64,000 nt of DNA from Alitta virens (lineage: Eukaryota; Annelida; Polychaeta; Phyllodocida; Nereididae), in NCBI GenBank assembly GCA_932294295.1, contig OW028579.1, forward strand, positions 37,455,362 to 37,519,361, read 5' to 3'. Below, piece by piece: positions 40,538 to 53,317 of the stretch (its first letter is position 1; each line of letters begins with the position of its first letter). Under the pieces are notes generated by a model. The model saw only the letters and a program-made list of their open reading frames with translations. It ran no database searches and was not told the origin of the DNA. A program made the translations under genes and the position numbers.

Positions 40538-40618
40538 GGTAGTGTGGCCGAGCGGTCTAAGGCGCTGGTTTTAGGCACCAGTCTCTCTGAGGCGTGGGTT
40601 CGAATCCCACCACTGCCA
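40538..40618 (+). tRNA. tRNA-Leu(TAG) copy 7
   Basis: Consensus copy. First unit with an AACACT insertion in the downstream spacer. Confidence 0.93.

Positions 40619-40906
40619 AATGTTTTATAGCTAAATCATTGCTCTGCACAGTATTGCTGGCTAGCTCCTGGTTACAGGCTATTGCAGAAGGTCTATTATT
40701 TTTAAAGCTAACACTGCACAAGATGTCACTTGAATTTTTGCCTGAAAACATAATCAGAAAGTTTTTGCCAAATTGCCAAGTCAGGCAGGTTGGGGTAATG
40801 CATTCAGACACATCGGGTTATAGACAGGCATATTATAAAATGGTTATCTAGATTGTCGTCTTTTATTCTGAGAAAACTTTGTGGCTGGAGAAAGACTAAA
40901 AACCAT

Positions 40907-40978
40907 TAGCAGAGCATGGTTTCGATCCACGGACCTCTGGGTTATGGGCCCAGCACGCTTCCACTGCGCCACTCTGCT
40907..40978 (-). tRNA. tRNA-iMet(CAT) copy 18
   Basis: Consensus copy. Confidence 0.93.

Positions 40979-41228
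40979 TGCACAGGGTGCAGTGTGAGGA
41001 TGATGCAATGCATTCAGACTCATCAGGCATATTATACCATGGTTATCTAGATTGAAAAAAACTCTGAAGATGTCACTTAAATTTTTGCCTGAAAACATCC
41101 TCAGAAAGTTTTTGCCAAATTGCCAAGTCAGGCAGCTTGGGGTAATGCATTTAAATTCATCGGGTTATAGACAGGCATATCATAAAATGGCTATCTAGAT
41201 TGTCGTTTTTGATTCTGAAAAAAACCGT

Positions 41229-41300
41229 TAGCAGAGCATGGTTTCGATCCACGGACCTCTGGGTTATGGGCCCAGCACGCTTCCACTGCGCCACTCTGCT
41229..41300 (-). tRNA. tRNA-iMet(CAT) copy 19
   Basis: Consensus gene, short 322-bp unit. Confidence 0.93.

Positions 41301-41575
41301 TGCACAGGGTGCAGTGTGAGGATGATGCAATGCATTCAGATTCATCAGGCATATTATACCATGGTTCTCTAGATTGAAAAAAACTCTGAAGATGTCACTT
41401 AAATTTTAGCCAGAAAACATCCTCAGAAAGTTTTTGCCAAATTGCCAAGTCAGGCAGCTTGGGGTAATGCATTCAAATTCATCGGGTTATAGACAGGCAT
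41501 ATCATAAAATGGCTATCTAGATTGTCGTTTTTGATTCTGAAAAAACTTTGTGGCTGGAGAAAGACTAAAAACCGT

Positions 41576-41647
41576 TAGCAGAGCATGGTTTCGATCCACG
41601 GACCTCTGGGTTATGGGCCCAGCACGCTTCCACTGCGCCACTCTGCT
41576..41647 (-). tRNA. tRNA-iMet(CAT) copy 20
   Basis: Consensus copy. Confidence 0.93.

Positions 41648-41922
41648 TGCACAGGGTGCAGTGTGAGGATGATGCAATGCATTCAGACTAATCAGGCATA
41701 TTATACCATGGTTATCTAGATTGAAAAAAACTCTGAAGATGTCACTTAAATTTTAGCCAGAAAACATCCTCAGAAAGTTTTTGCCAAATTGCCAAGTCAG
41801 GCAGCTTGGGGTAATGCATTCAAATTCATCGGGTTATAGACAGGCATATCATAAAATGGCTATCTAGATTGTCGTTTTTGATTCTGAAAAAACTTTGTGG
41901 CTGGAGAAAGACTAAAAACCGT

Positions 41923-41994
41923 TAGCAGAGCATGGTTTCGATCCACGGACCTCTGGGTTATGGGCCCAGCACGCTTCCACTGCGCCACTCTGCT
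41923..41994 (-). tRNA. tRNA-iMet(CAT) copy 21
   Basis: Consensus copy. Confidence 0.93.

Positions 41995-42331
41995 TGCACA
42001 GGGTGCAGTGTGAGGATGATGCAATGCATTCAGACTCATCAGGCATATTATACCATGGTTATATAGATTGCAAAAAAACTCTGAAAATATCAAACTGCTT
42101 AATTTGACAAAATTAAAAGTAGAGTCAATCTACCTAATTCCATGAAGACCCAAATCCATGAAAAGCTGCAACATCAATCTGCAACTGCTCAATAGTAATT
42201 TTTCACCATCATTGCTTGACTATGTACCAAGATAGAATAGATTCATTTATTTATCTGCCTTGGGCACCAGTGGTTTATTGGGGATGAGGGGAATCACGGA
42301 ATTAGGTACACTGACACTATAAAATAAACAT

Positions 42332-42412
42332 GGTAGTGTGGCCGAGCGGTCTAAGGTGCTGGTTTTAGGCACCAGTCTCTCTGAGGCGTGGGTTCGAATC
42401 CCACCACTGCCA
42332..42412 (+). tRNA. tRNA-Leu(TAG) copy 8
   Basis: AAGGCGCT reads AAGGTGCT. The terminator TTTT is reduced to TTTC. 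Confidence 0.88.

Positions 42413-42694
42413 AATGTTTCATAGCTAAAGCATTGCTCTGCACAGTATTGCTGGCTAGCTCCTGGTTACAGGCTATTGCAGAAGGTCTATTATTTTTAAA
42501 GCTGCACAAGATGTCACTTGAATTTTTGCCTGAAAACATAATCAGAAAGTTTTTGCCAAATTGCCAAGTCAGGCAGGTTGGGGTAATGCATTCAGACTCA
42601 TCGGGTTAAAGACAAGCATATTATAAAATGGTTATCTAGATTGTCGTCTTTCATTCTGAGAAAACTTTGTGGCTGGAGAAAGACTAAAAACCAT

Positions 42695-42766
42695 TAGCAG
42701 AGCATGGTTTCGATCCACGGACCTCTGGGTTATGGGCCCAGCACGCTTCCACTGCGCCACTCTGCT
42695..42766 (-). tRNA. tRNA-iMet(CAT) copy 22
   Basis: Consensus; sole iMet between Leu copies 8 and 9. Confidence 0.93.

Positions 42767-43102
42767 TGCACAGGGTGCAGTGTGAGGATGATGCAATGCA
42801 TTCAGACTCATCAGGCATATTATACCATGGTTATCTAGATTGCAAAAAAACTCTGAAAATATCAAACAGCTAAATTTGACAAAATTAAAAGTAGAGTCAA
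42901 TCTACCTAAATCCATGAAGACCCAAATCCATGAAAAGCTGCAACATCAATCCGCAACTGCTCAATAGTAATTTTTCACCATCATTGCTTGACTATGTACC
43001 AAGATAGAATAGATTCATTTATTTATCTGCCTTGGGCACCAGTGGTTTATTGGGGATGAGGGGAATCACGGATTAGGTACACTGACACTATAGAATAAAC
43101 AT

Positions 43103-43183
43103 GGTAGTGTGGCCGAGCGGTCTAAGGCGCTGGTTTTAGGCACCAGTCTCTCTGAGGCGTGGGTTCGAATCCCACCACTGCCA
43103..43183 (+). tRNA. tRNA-Leu(TAG) copy 9
   Basis: Consensus copy. Confidence 0.93.

Positions 43184-43465
43184 AATGTTTTATAGCTAAA
43201 GCATTGCTCTGCACAGTATTGCTGGCTAGCTCCTGGTTACAGGCTATTGCAGAAGGTCTATTATTTTTAAAGCTGCACAAGATGTCACTTGAATTTTTGC
43301 CTGAAAACATAATCAGAAAGTTTTTGCCAAATTGCCAAGTCAGGCAGGTTGGGGTAATGCATTCAGACACATCAGGTTATAGACAGGCATATTATAAAAT
43401 GGTTATCTAGATTGTCGTCTTTCATTCTGAGAAAACTTTGTGGCTGGAGAAAGACTAAAAACCAT

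Positions 43466-43537
43466 TAGCAGAGCATGGTTTCGATCCACGGACCTCTGGG
43501 TTATGGGCCCAGCACGCTTCCACTGCGCCACTCTGCT
43466..43537 (-). tRNA. tRNA-iMet(CAT) copy 23
   Basis: Consensus copy. Confidence 0.93.

Positions 43538-43787
43538 TGCACAGGGTGCAGTGTGAGGATGATGCAATGCATTCAGACTCATCAGGCATATTATACCATG
43601 GTTATCTAGATTGAAAAAAACTCTGAAGATGTCACTTAAATTTTTGCCTGAAAACATCCTCAGAAAGTTTTTGCCAAATTGCCAAGTCAGGCAGCTTGGG
43701 GTAATGCATTTAAATTCATCGGGTTATAGACAGGCATATCATAAAATGGCTATCTAGATTGTCGTTTTTGATTCTGAAAAAAACCGT

Positions 43788-43859
43788 TAGCAGAGCATGG
43801 TTTCGATCCACGGACCTCTGGGTTATGGGCCCAGCACGCTTCCACTGCGCCACTCTGCT
43788..43859 (-). tRNA. tRNA-iMet(CAT) copy 24
   Basis: Consensus gene, short 322-bp unit. Confidence 0.93.

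Positions 43860-44134
43860 TGCACAGGGTGCAGTGTGAGGATGATGCAATGCATTCAGAT
43901 TCATCAGGCATATTATACCATGGTTCTCTAGATTGAAAAAAACTCTGAAGATGTCACTTAAATTTTAGCCAGAAAACATCCTCAGAAAGTTTTTGCCAAA
44001 TTGCCAAGTCAGGCAGCTTGGGGTAATGCATTCAAATTCATCGGGTTATAGACAGGCATATCATAAAATGGCTATCTAGATTGTCGTTTTTGATTCTGAA
44101 AAAACTTTGTGGCTGGAGAAAGACTAAAAACCGT

Positions 44135-44206
44135 TAGCAGAGCATGGTTTCGATCCACGGACCTCTGGGTTATGGGCCCAGCACGCTTCCACTGCGCCAC
44201 TCTGCT
44135..44206 (-). tRNA. tRNA-iMet(CAT) copy 25
   Basis: Consensus copy. Confidence 0.93.

Positions 44207-44481
44207 TGCACAGGGTGCAGTGTGAGGATGATGCAATGCATTCAGACTAATCAGGCATATTATACCATGGTTATCTAGATTGAAAAAAACTCTGAAGATG
44301 TCACTTAAATTTTAGCCAGAAAACATCCTCAGAAAGTTTTTGCCAAATTGCCAAGTCAGGCAGCTTGGGGTAATGCATTCAAATTCATCGGGTTATAGAC
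44401 AGGCATATCATAAAATGGCTATCTAGATTGTCGTTTTTGATTCTGAAAAAACTTTGTGGCTGGAGAAAGACTAAAAACCGT

Positions 44482-44553
44482 TAGCAGAGCATGGTTTCGA
44501 TCCACGGACCTCTGGGTTATGGGCCCAGCACGCTTCCACTGCGCCACTCTGCT
44482..44553 (-). tRNA. tRNA-iMet(CAT) copy 26
   Basis: Consensus copy. Confidence 0.93.

Positions 44554-44890
44554 TGCACAGGGTGCAGTGTGAGGATGATGCAATGCATTCAGACTCATCA
44601 GGCATATTATACCATGGTTATATAGATTGCAAAAAAACTCTGAAAATATCAAACTGCTAAATTTGACAAAATTAAAAGTAGAGTCAATCTACCTAATTCC
44701 ATGAAGACCCAAATCCATGAAAAGCTGCAACATCAATCCGCAACTGCTCAATAGTAATTTTTCACCATCATTGCTTGACTATGTACCAAGATAGAATAGA
44801 TTCATTTATTTATCTGCCTTGGGCACCAGTGGTTTATTGGGGATGAGGGGAATCACGGAATTAGGTACACTGACACTATAAAATAAACAT

Positions 44891-44971
44891 GGTAGTGTGG
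44901 CCGAGCGGTCTAAGGTGCTGGTTTTAGGCACCAGTCTCTCTGAGGCGTGGGTTCGAATCCCACCACTGCCA
44891..44971 (+). tRNA. tRNA-Leu(TAG) copy 10
   Basis: AAGGTGCT variant with TTTC in place of the TTTT terminator. Confidence 0.88.

Positions 44972-45253
44972 AATGTTTCATATCTAAAGCATTGCTCTGC
45001 ACAGTATTGCTGGCTAGCTCCTGGTTACAGGCTGTTGCAGAAGGTCTATTATTTTTAAAGCTGCACAAGATGTCACTTGAATTTTTGCCTGAAAACATAA
45101 TCAGAAAGTTTTTGCCAAATTGCCAAGTCAGGCAGGTTGGGGTAATGCATTCAGACTCATCGGGTTATAGACAGGCATATTATAAAATGGTTATCTAGAT
45201 TGTCGTCTTTCATTCTGAGAAAACTTTGTGGCTGGAGAAAGACTAAAAACCAT

Positions 45254-45325
45254 TAGCAGAGCATGGTTTCGATCCACGGACCTCTGGGTTATGGGCCCAG
45301 CACGCTTCCACTGCGCCACTCTGCT
45254..45325 (-). tRNA. tRNA-iMet(CAT) copy 27
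   Basis: Consensus gene; the 5' flank has the GTGTTAGG variant. Confidence 0.93.

Positions 45326-45600
45326 TGCACAGGGTGCAGTGTTAGGATGATGCAATGCATTCAGACTCATCAGGCATATTATACCATGGTTATCTAGATT
45401 GAAAAAAACTCTGAAGATGTCACTTAAATTTTAGCCAGAAAACATCCTCAGAAAGTTTTTGCCAAATTGCCAAGTCAGGCAGCTTGGGGTAATGCATTCA
45501 AATTCATCGGGTTATAGACAGGCATATCATAAAATGGCTATCTAGATTGTCGTTTTTGATTCTGAAAAAACTTTGTGGCTGGAGAAAGACTAAAAACCGT

Positions 45601-45672
45601 TAGCAGAGCATGGTTTCGATCCACGGACCTCTGGGTTATGGGCCCAGCACGCTTCCACTGCGCCACTCTGCT
45601..45672 (-). tRNA. tRNA-iMet(CAT) copy 28
   Basis: Consensus copy. Confidence 0.93.

Positions 45673-45947
45673 TGCACAGGGTGCAGTGTGAGGATGATGC
45701 AATGCATTCAGACTAATCAGGCATATTATACCATGGTTATCTAGATTGAAAAAAACTCTGAAGATGTCACTTAAATTTTAGCCAGAAAACATCCTCAGAA
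45801 AGTTTTTGCCAAATTGCCAAGTCAGGCAGCTTGGGGTAATGCATTCAAATTCATCGGGTTATAGACAGGCATATCATAAAATGGCTATCTAGATTGTCGT
45901 TTTTGATTCTGAAAAAACTTTGTGGCTGGAGAAAGACTAAAAACCGT

Positions 45948-46019
45948 TAGCAGAGCATGGTTTCGATCCACGGACCTCTGGGTTATGGGCCCAGCACGCT
46001 TCCACTGCGCCACTCTGCT
45948..46019 (-). tRNA. tRNA-iMet(CAT) copy 29
   Basis: Consensus copy. Confidence 0.93.

Positions 46020-46356
46020 TGCACAGGGTGCAGTGTGAGGATGATGCAATGCATTCAGACTCATCAGGCATATTATACCATGGTTATATAGATTGCAAAA
46101 AAACTCTGAAAATATCAAACTGCTAAATTTGACAAAATTAAAAGTAGAGTCAATCTACCTAATTCCATGAAGACCCAAATCCATGAAAAGCTGCAACATC
46201 AATCCGCAACTGCTCAATAGTAATTTTTCACCATCATTGCTTGACTATGTACCAAGATAGAATAGATTCATTTATTTATCTGCCTTGGGCACCAGTGGTT
46301 TATTGGGGATGAGGGGAATCACGGAATTAGGTACACTGACACTATAAAATAAACAT

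Positions 46357-46437
46357 GGTAGTGTGGCCGAGCGGTCTAAGGTGCTGGTTTTAGGCACCAG
46401 TCTCTCTGAGGCGTGGGTTCGAATCCCACCACTGCCA
46357..46437 (+). tRNA. tRNA-Leu(TAG) copy 11
   Basis: AAGGTGCT and TTTC variant, 1,466 bp duplicate of Leu copy 10. Confidence 0.88.

Positions 46438-46719
46438 AATGTTTCATATCTAAAGCATTGCTCTGCACAGTATTGCTGGCTAGCTCCTGGTTACAGGCTG
46501 TTGCAGAAGGTCTATTATTTTTAAAGCTGCACAAGATGTCACTTGAATTTTTGCCTGAAAACATAATCAGAAAGTTTTTGCCAAATTGCCAAGTCAGGCA
46601 GGTTGGGGTAATGCATTCAGACTCATCGGGTTATAGACAGGCATATTATAAAATGGTTATCTAGATTGTCGTCTTTCATTCTGAGAAAACTTTGTGGCTG
46701 GAGAAAGACTAAAAACCAT

Positions 46720-46791
46720 TAGCAGAGCATGGTTTCGATCCACGGACCTCTGGGTTATGGGCCCAGCACGCTTCCACTGCGCCACTCTGCT
46720..46791 (-). 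tRNA. tRNA-iMet(CAT) copy 30
   Basis: Consensus gene with the GTGTTAGG 5' flank. Confidence 0.93.

Positions 46792-47066
46792 TGCACAGGG
46801 TGCAGTGTTAGGATGATGCAATGCATTCAGACTCATCAGGCATATTATACCATGGTTATCTAGATTGAAAAAAACTCTGAAGATGTCACTTAAATTTTAG
46901 CCAGAAAACATCCTCAGAAAGTTTTTGCCAAATTGCCAAGTCAGGCAGCTTGGGGTAATGCATTCAAATTCATCGGGTTATAGACAGGCATATCATAAAA
47001 TGGCTATCTAGATTGTCGTTTTTGATTCTGAAAAAACTTTGTGGCTGGAGAAAGACTAAAGACCGT

Positions 47067-47138
47067 TAGCAGAGCATGGTTTCGATCCACGGACCTCTGG
47101 GTTATGGGCCCAGCACGCTTCCACTGCGCCACTCTGCT
47067..47138 (-). tRNA. tRNA-iMet(CAT) copy 31
   Basis: Consensus gene. The 3' flank run is GGTCTTTAG, so only TTT remains as terminator. Confidence 0.9.

Positions 47139-47475
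47139 TGCACAGGGTGCAGTGTGAGGATGATGCAATGCATTCAGACTCATCAGGCATATTATACCAT
47201 GGTTATCTAGATTGCAAAAAAACTCTGAAAATATCAAACAGCTAAATTTGACAAAATTAAAAGTAGAGTCAATCTACCTAAATCCATGAAGACCCAAATC
47301 CATGAAAAGCTGCAACATCAATCCGCAACTGCTCAATAGTAATTTTTCACCATCATTGCTTGACTATGTACCAAGATAGAATAGATTCATTTATTTATCT
47401 GCCTTGGGCACCAGTGGTTTATTGGGGATGAGGGGAATCACGGAATTAGGTACACTGACACTATAAAATAAACAT

Positions 47476-47556
47476 GGTAGTGTGGCCGAGCGGTCTAAGG
47501 CGCTGGTTTTAGGCACCAGTCTCTCTGAGGCGTGGGTTCGAATCCCACCACTGTCA
47476..47556 (+). tRNA. tRNA-Leu(TAG) copy 12
   Basis: C71T gives a G-U pair in the acceptor. Confidence 0.88.

Positions 47557-47838
47557 AATGTTTTATAGCTAAAGCATTGCTCTGCACAGTATTGCTGGCT
47601 AGCTCCTGGTTACAGGCTATTGCAGAAGGTCTATTATTTTTAAAGCTGCACAAGATGTCACTTGAATTTTTGCCTTAAAACATAATCAGAAAGTTTTTGC
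47701 CAAATTGCCAAGTCAGGCAGGTTGGGGTAATGCATTCAGACTCATCGGGTTATAGACAGGCATATTATAAAATGGTTATCTAGATTGTCGTCTTTCATTC
47801 TGAGAAAACTTTGTGGCTGGAGAAAGACTAAAAACCAT

Positions 47839-47910
47839 TAGCAGAGCATGGTTTCGATCCACGGACCTCTGGGTTATGGGCCCAGCACGCTTCCACTGCG
47901 CCACTCTGCT
47839..47910 (-). tRNA. tRNA-iMet(CAT) copy 32
   Basis: Consensus copy. Confidence 0.93.

Positions 47911-48184
47911 TGCACAGGGTGCAGTGTGAGGATGATGCAATGCATTCAGACTCATCAGGCATATTATACCATGGTTATCTAGATTGAAAAAAACTCTGAA
48001 GATGTCACTTAAATTTTTGCCTGAAAACATCCTCAGAAAGTTTTTGCCAAATTGCCAAGTCAGGCAGCTTGGGGTAATGCATTCAAATTCATCGGGTTAT
48101 AGACAGGCATATCATAAAATGGCTATCTAGATTGTTGTTTTTGATTCTGAAAAAATTTGTGGCTGGAGAAAGACTAAAAACCAT

Positions 48185-48256
48185 TAGCAGAGCATGGTTT
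48201 CGATCCACGGACCTCTGGGTTATGGGCCCAGCACGCTTCCACTGCGCCACTCTGCT
48185..48256 (-). tRNA. tRNA-iMet(CAT) copy 33
   Basis: Consensus copy. Confidence 0.93.

Positions 48257-48531
48257 TGCACAGGGTGCAGTGTGAGGATGATGCAATGCATTCAGACTCA
48301 TCAGGCATATTATACCATGGTTATCTAGATTGAAAAAAACTCTGAAGATGTCACTTAGATTTTTGCCTGAAAACATCCTCAGAAAGTTTTTGCCAAATTG
48401 CCAAGTCAGGCAGCTTGGTGTAATGCATTCAAATTCATCGGGTTATAGACAGGCATATCTTAAAATGGCTATCTAGATTGTTGTTTTTGATTCTGAAAAA
48501 ACTTTGTGGCTGGAGAAAGACTAAAAACCAT

Positions 48532-48603
48532 TAGCAGAGCATGGTTTCGATCCACGGACCTCTGGGTTATGGGCCCAGCACGCTTCCACTGCGCCACTCT
48601 GCT
48532..48603 (-). tRNA. tRNA-iMet(CAT) copy 34
   Basis: Consensus copy. Confidence 0.93.

Positions 48604-48939
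48604 TGCACAGGGTGCAGTGTGAGGATGATGCAATGCATTCAGACTCATCAGGCATATTATACAATGGTTATCTAGATTGAAAAAAACTCTGAAAATATCA
48701 AACTGCTAAATTTGACAAAATTAAAAGTCGAGTCAATCTACCTAATTCAATGAAGACCCAAATCCATGAAAACCTGCAACATCAATCCGCAACTGCTCAA
48801 TAGTAATTTTTCACCATCATTGCTTGACTATGTACCAAGATAGAATAGATTCATTTATTTATCTGCCTTGGGTACCAGTTGTTTATTGGGGTTGAGGGGA
48901 ATCACGGAATTAGGTACACTGACACTATAGAATAAACAT

Positions 48940-49020
48940 GGTAGTGTGGCCGAGCGGTCTAAGGCGCTGGTTTTAGGCACCAGTCTCTCTGAGGCGTGGG
49001 TTTGAATCCCACCACTGCCA
48940..49020 (+). tRNA. tRNA-Leu(TAG) copy 13
   Basis: C56T in the T-loop (TTTGAAT), a damaging B-box change. Confidence 0.8.

Positions 49021-49308
49021 AATGTTTTATAGCTAAAGCATTGCTCTGCACAGTATTGCTGGCTAGCTCCTGGTTACAGGCTATTGCAGAAGGTCTATTA
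49101 TTTTTAAAGCTAACACTGCACAAGATGTCACTTGAATTTTTGCCTGAAAACATAATCAGAAAGTTTTTGCCAAATTGCCAAGTCAGGCAGGTTGGGGTAA
49201 TGCATTCAGACTCATCGGGTTATAGACAGGCATATTATAAAATGGTTATCTAGATTGTCGTCTTTCATTCTGAGAAAACTTTGTGGCTGGAGAAAGACTA
49301 AAAACCAT

Positions 49309-49380
49309 TAGCAGAGCATGGTTTCGATCCACGGACCTCTGGGTTATGGGCCCAGCACGCTTCCACTGCGCCACTCTGCT
49309..49380 (-). tRNA. tRNA-iMet(CAT) copy 35
   Basis: Consensus copy. Confidence 0.93.

Positions 49381-49655
49381 TGCACAGGGTGCAGTGTGAG
49401 GATGATGCAATGCATTCAGACTCATCAGGCATATTATACCATGGTTATCTAGATTGAAAAAAACTCTGAAGATGTCACTTAAATGTTTGCCTGAAAACAT
49501 CCTCAGAAAGTTTTTGCCAAATTGCCAAGTCAGGCAGCTTGGGGTAATGCATTCAAATTCATCGGGTTATAGACAGGCATATCATAAAATGGCTATCTAG
49601 ATTGTTGTTTTTGATTCTGAAAAAACTTTGTGGCTGGAGAAAGACTAAAAACCAT

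Positions 49656-49727
49656 TAGCAGAGCATGGTTTCGATCCACGGACCTCTGGGTTATGGGCCC
49701 AGCACGCTTCCACTGCGCCACTCTGCT
49656..49727 (-). tRNA. tRNA-iMet(CAT) copy 36
   Basis: Consensus copy. Confidence 0.93.

Positions 49728-50063
49728 TGCACAGGGTGCAGTGTGAGGATGATGCAATGCATTCAGACTCATCAGGCATATTATACCATGGTTATCTAGA
49801 TTGCAAAAAAACTCTGAAAATATCAAACAGCTAAATTTGACAAAATTAAAAGTAGAGTCAATCTACCTAAATCCATGAAGACCCAAATCCATGAAAAGCT
49901 GCAACATCAATCCGCAACTGCTCAATAGTAATTTTTCACCATCATTGCTTGACTATGTACCAAGATAGAATAGATTCATTTATTTATCTGCCTTGGGCAC
50001 CAGTGGTTTATTGGGGATGAGGGGAATCACGGATTAGGTACACTGACACTATAGAATAAACAT

Positions 50064-50144
50064 GGTAGTGTGGCCGAGCGGTCTAAGGCGCTGGTTTTAG
50101 GCACCAGTCTCTCTGAGGCGTGGGTTCGAATCCCACCACTGCCA
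50064..50144 (+). tRNA. tRNA-Leu(TAG) copy 14
   Basis: Consensus copy. Confidence 0.93.

Positions 50145-50426
50145 AATGTTTTATAGCTAAAGCATTGCTCTGCACAGTATTGCTGGCTAGCTCCTGGTTA
50201 CAGGCTATTGCAGAAGGTCTATTATTTTTAAAGCTGCACAAGATGTCACTTGAATTTTTGCCTGAAAACATAATCAGAAAGTTTTTGCCAAATTGCCAAG
50301 TCAGGCAGGTTGGGGTAATGCATTCAGACACATCAGGTTATAGACAGGCATATTATAAAATGGTTATCTAGATTGTCGTCTTTCATTCTGAGAAAACTTT
50401 GTGGCTGGAGAAAGACTAAAAACCAT

Positions 50427-50498
50427 TAGCAGAGCATGGTTTCGATCCACGGACCTCTGGGTTATGGGCCCAGCACGCTTCCACTGCGCCACTCTGCT
50427..50498 (-). tRNA. tRNA-iMet(CAT) copy 37
   Basis: Consensus copy. Confidence 0.93.

Positions 50499-50748
50499 TG
50501 CACAGGGTGCAGTGTGAGGATGATGCAATGCATTCAGACTCATCAGGCATATTATACCATGGTTATCTAGATTGAAAAAAACTCTGAAGATGTCACTTAA
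50601 ATTTTTGCCTGAAAACATCCTCAGAAAGTTTTTGCCAAATTGCCAAGTCAGGCAGCTTGGGGTAATGCATTTAAATTCATCGGGTTATAGACAGGCATAT
50701 CATAAAATGGCTATCTAGATTGTCGTTTTTGATTCTGAAAAAAACCGT

Positions 50749-50820
50749 TAGCAGAGCATGGTTTCGATCCACGGACCTCTGGGTTATGGGCCCAGCACGC
50801 TTCCACTGCGCCACTCTGCT
50749..50820 (-). tRNA. tRNA-iMet(CAT) copy 38
   Basis: Consensus gene, short 322-bp unit. Confidence 0.93.

Positions 50821-51095
50821 TGCACAGGGTGCAGTGTGAGGATGATGCAATGCATTCAGATTCATCAGGCATATTATACCATGGTTCTCTAGATTGAAAA
50901 AAACTCTGAAGATGTCACTTAAATTTTAGCCAGAAAACATCCTCAGAAAGTTTTTGCCAAATTGCCAAGTCAGGCAGCTTGGGGTAATGCATTCAAATTC
51001 ATCGGGTTATAGACAGGCATATCATAAAATGGCTATCTAGATTGTCGTTTTTGATTCTGAAAAAACTTTGTGGCTGGAGAAAGACTAAAAACCGT

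Positions 51096-51167
51096 TAGCA
51101 GAGCATGGTTTCGATCCACGGACCTCTGGGTTATGGGCCCAGCACGCTTCCACTGCGCCACTCTGCT
51096..51167 (-). tRNA. tRNA-iMet(CAT) copy 39
   Basis: Consensus copy. Confidence 0.93.

Positions 51168-51442
51168 TGCACAGGGTGCAGTGTGAGGATGATGCAATGC
51201 ATTCAGACTAATCAGGCATATTATACCATGGTTATCTAGATTGAAAAAAACTCTGAAGATGTCACTTAAATTTTAGCCAGAAAACATCCTCAGAAAGTTT
51301 TTGCCAAATTGCCAAGTCAGGCAGCTTGGGGTAATGCATTCAAATTCATCGGGTTATAGACAGGCATATCATAAAATGGCTATCTAGATTGTCGTTTTTG
51401 ATTCTGAAAAAACTTTGTGGCTGGAGAAAGACTAAAAACCGT

Positions 51443-51514
51443 TAGCAGAGCATGGTTTCGATCCACGGACCTCTGGGTTATGGGCCCAGCACGCTTCCAC
51501 TGCGCCACTCTGCT
51443..51514 (-). tRNA. tRNA-iMet(CAT) copy 40
   Basis: Consensus copy. 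Confidence 0.93.

Positions 51515-51851
51515 TGCACAGGGTGCAGTGTGAGGATGATGCAATGCATTCAGACTCATCAGGCATATTATACCATGGTTATATAGATTGCAAAAAAACT
51601 CTGAAAATATCAAACTGCTAAATTTGACAAAATTAAAAGTAGAGTCAATCTACCTAATTCCATGAAGACCCAAATCCATGAAAAGCTGCAACATCAATCC
51701 GCAACTGCTCAATAGTAATTTTTCACCATCATTGCTTGACTATGTACCAAGATAGAATAGATTCATTTATTTATCTGCCTTGGGCACCAGTGGTTTATTG
51801 GGGATGAGGGGAATCACGGAATTAGGTACACTGACACTATAAAATAAACAT

Positions 51852-51932
51852 GGTAGTGTGGCCGAGCGGTCTAAGGTGCTGGTTTTAGGCACCAGTCTCT
51901 CTGAGGCGTGGGTTCGAATCCCACCACTGCCA
51852..51932 (+). tRNA. tRNA-Leu(TAG) copy 15
   Basis: AAGGTGCT and TTTC terminator variant. Confidence 0.88.

Positions 51933-52214
51933 AATGTTTCATATCTAAAGCATTGCTCTGCACAGTATTGCTGGCTAGCTCCTGGTTACAGGCTGTTGCA
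52001 GAAGGTCTATTATTTTTAAAGCTGCACAAGATGTCACTTGAATTTTTGCCTGAAAACATAATCAGAAAGTTTTTGCCAAATTGCCAAGTCAGGCAGGTTG
52101 GGGTAATGCATTCAGACTCATCGGGTTATAGACAGGCATATTATAAAATGGTTATCTAGATTGTCGTCTTTCATTCTGAGAAAACTTTGTGGCTGGAGAA
52201 AGACTAAAAACCAT

Positions 52215-52286
52215 TAGCAGAGCATGGTTTCGATCCACGGACCTCTGGGTTATGGGCCCAGCACGCTTCCACTGCGCCACTCTGCT
52215..52286 (-). tRNA. tRNA-iMet(CAT) copy 41
   Basis: Consensus gene. Its 5' spacer switches to Leu-unit type, a visible recombination joint near 52390. Confidence 0.93.

Positions 52287-52561
52287 TGCACAGGGTGCAG
52301 TGTGAGGATGATGCAATGCATTCAGATTCATCAGGCATATTATACCATGGTTATCTAGATTGAAAAAAACTCTGAAGATGTCACTTAAATTTTTGCCTGA
52401 AAACATAATCAGAAAGTTTTTGCCAAATTGCCAAGTCAGGCAGGTTGGGGTAATGCATTCAGACTCATCGGGTTATAGACAGGCATATTATAAAATGGTT
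52501 ATCTAGATTGTCGTCTTTCATTCTGAGAAAACTTTGTGGCTGGAGAAAGACTAAAAACCAT

Positions 52562-52633
52562 TAGCAGAGCATGGTTTCGATCCACGGACCTCTGGGTTAT
52601 GGGCCCAGCACGCTTCCACTGCGCCACTCTGCT
52562..52633 (-). tRNA. tRNA-iMet(CAT) copy 42
   Basis: Consensus gene with the GTGTTAGG 5' flank. Confidence 0.93.

Positions 52634-52908
52634 TGCACAGGGTGCAGTGTTAGGATGATGCAATGCATTCAGACTCATCAGGCATATTATACCATGGTTA
52701 TCTAGATTGAAAAAAACTCTGAAGATGTCACTTAAATTTTAGCCAGAAAACATCCTCAGAAAGTTTTTGCCAAATTGCCAAGTCAGGCAGCTTGGGGTAA
52801 TGCATTCAAATTCATCGGGTTATAGACAGGCATATCATAAAATGGCTATCTAGATTGTCGTTTTTGATTCTGAAAAAACTTTGTGGCTGGAGAAAGACTA
52901 AAAACCGT

Positions 52909-52980
52909 TAGCAGAGCATGGTTTCGATCCACGGACCTCTGGGTTATGGGCCCAGCACGCTTCCACTGCGCCACTCTGCT
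52909..52980 (-). tRNA. tRNA-iMet(CAT) copy 43
   Basis: Consensus copy. Confidence 0.93.

Positions 52981-53317
52981 TGCACAGGGTGCAGTGTGAG
53001 GATGATGCAATGCATTCAGACTCATCAGGCATATTATACCATGGTTATCTAGATTGCAAAAAAACTCTGAAAATATCAAACAGCTAAATTTGACAAAATT
53101 AAAAGTAGAGTCAATCTACCTAAATCCATGAAGACCCAAATCCATGAAAAGCTGCAACATCAATCCGCAACTGCTCAATAGTAATTTTTCACCATCATTG
53201 CTTGACTATGTACCAAGATAGAATAGATTCATTTATTTATCTGCCTTGGGCACCAGTGGTTTATTGGGGATGAGGGGAATCACGGAATTAGGTACACTGA
53301 CACTATAAAATAAACAT

Larger units (their letters stand above)
42680..45240. repeat. Segmental duplication within array, copy A
   Basis: About 2.6 kb recurs at offset 6,961 (49641-52201), with the same order of iMet and Leu genes and shared variants such as the AATCAGG and TTTCAT changes. 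Borders are approximate. Confidence 0.75.
49641..52201. repeat. Segmental duplication within array, copy B
   Basis: Partner of 42680-45240. Confidence 0.75.
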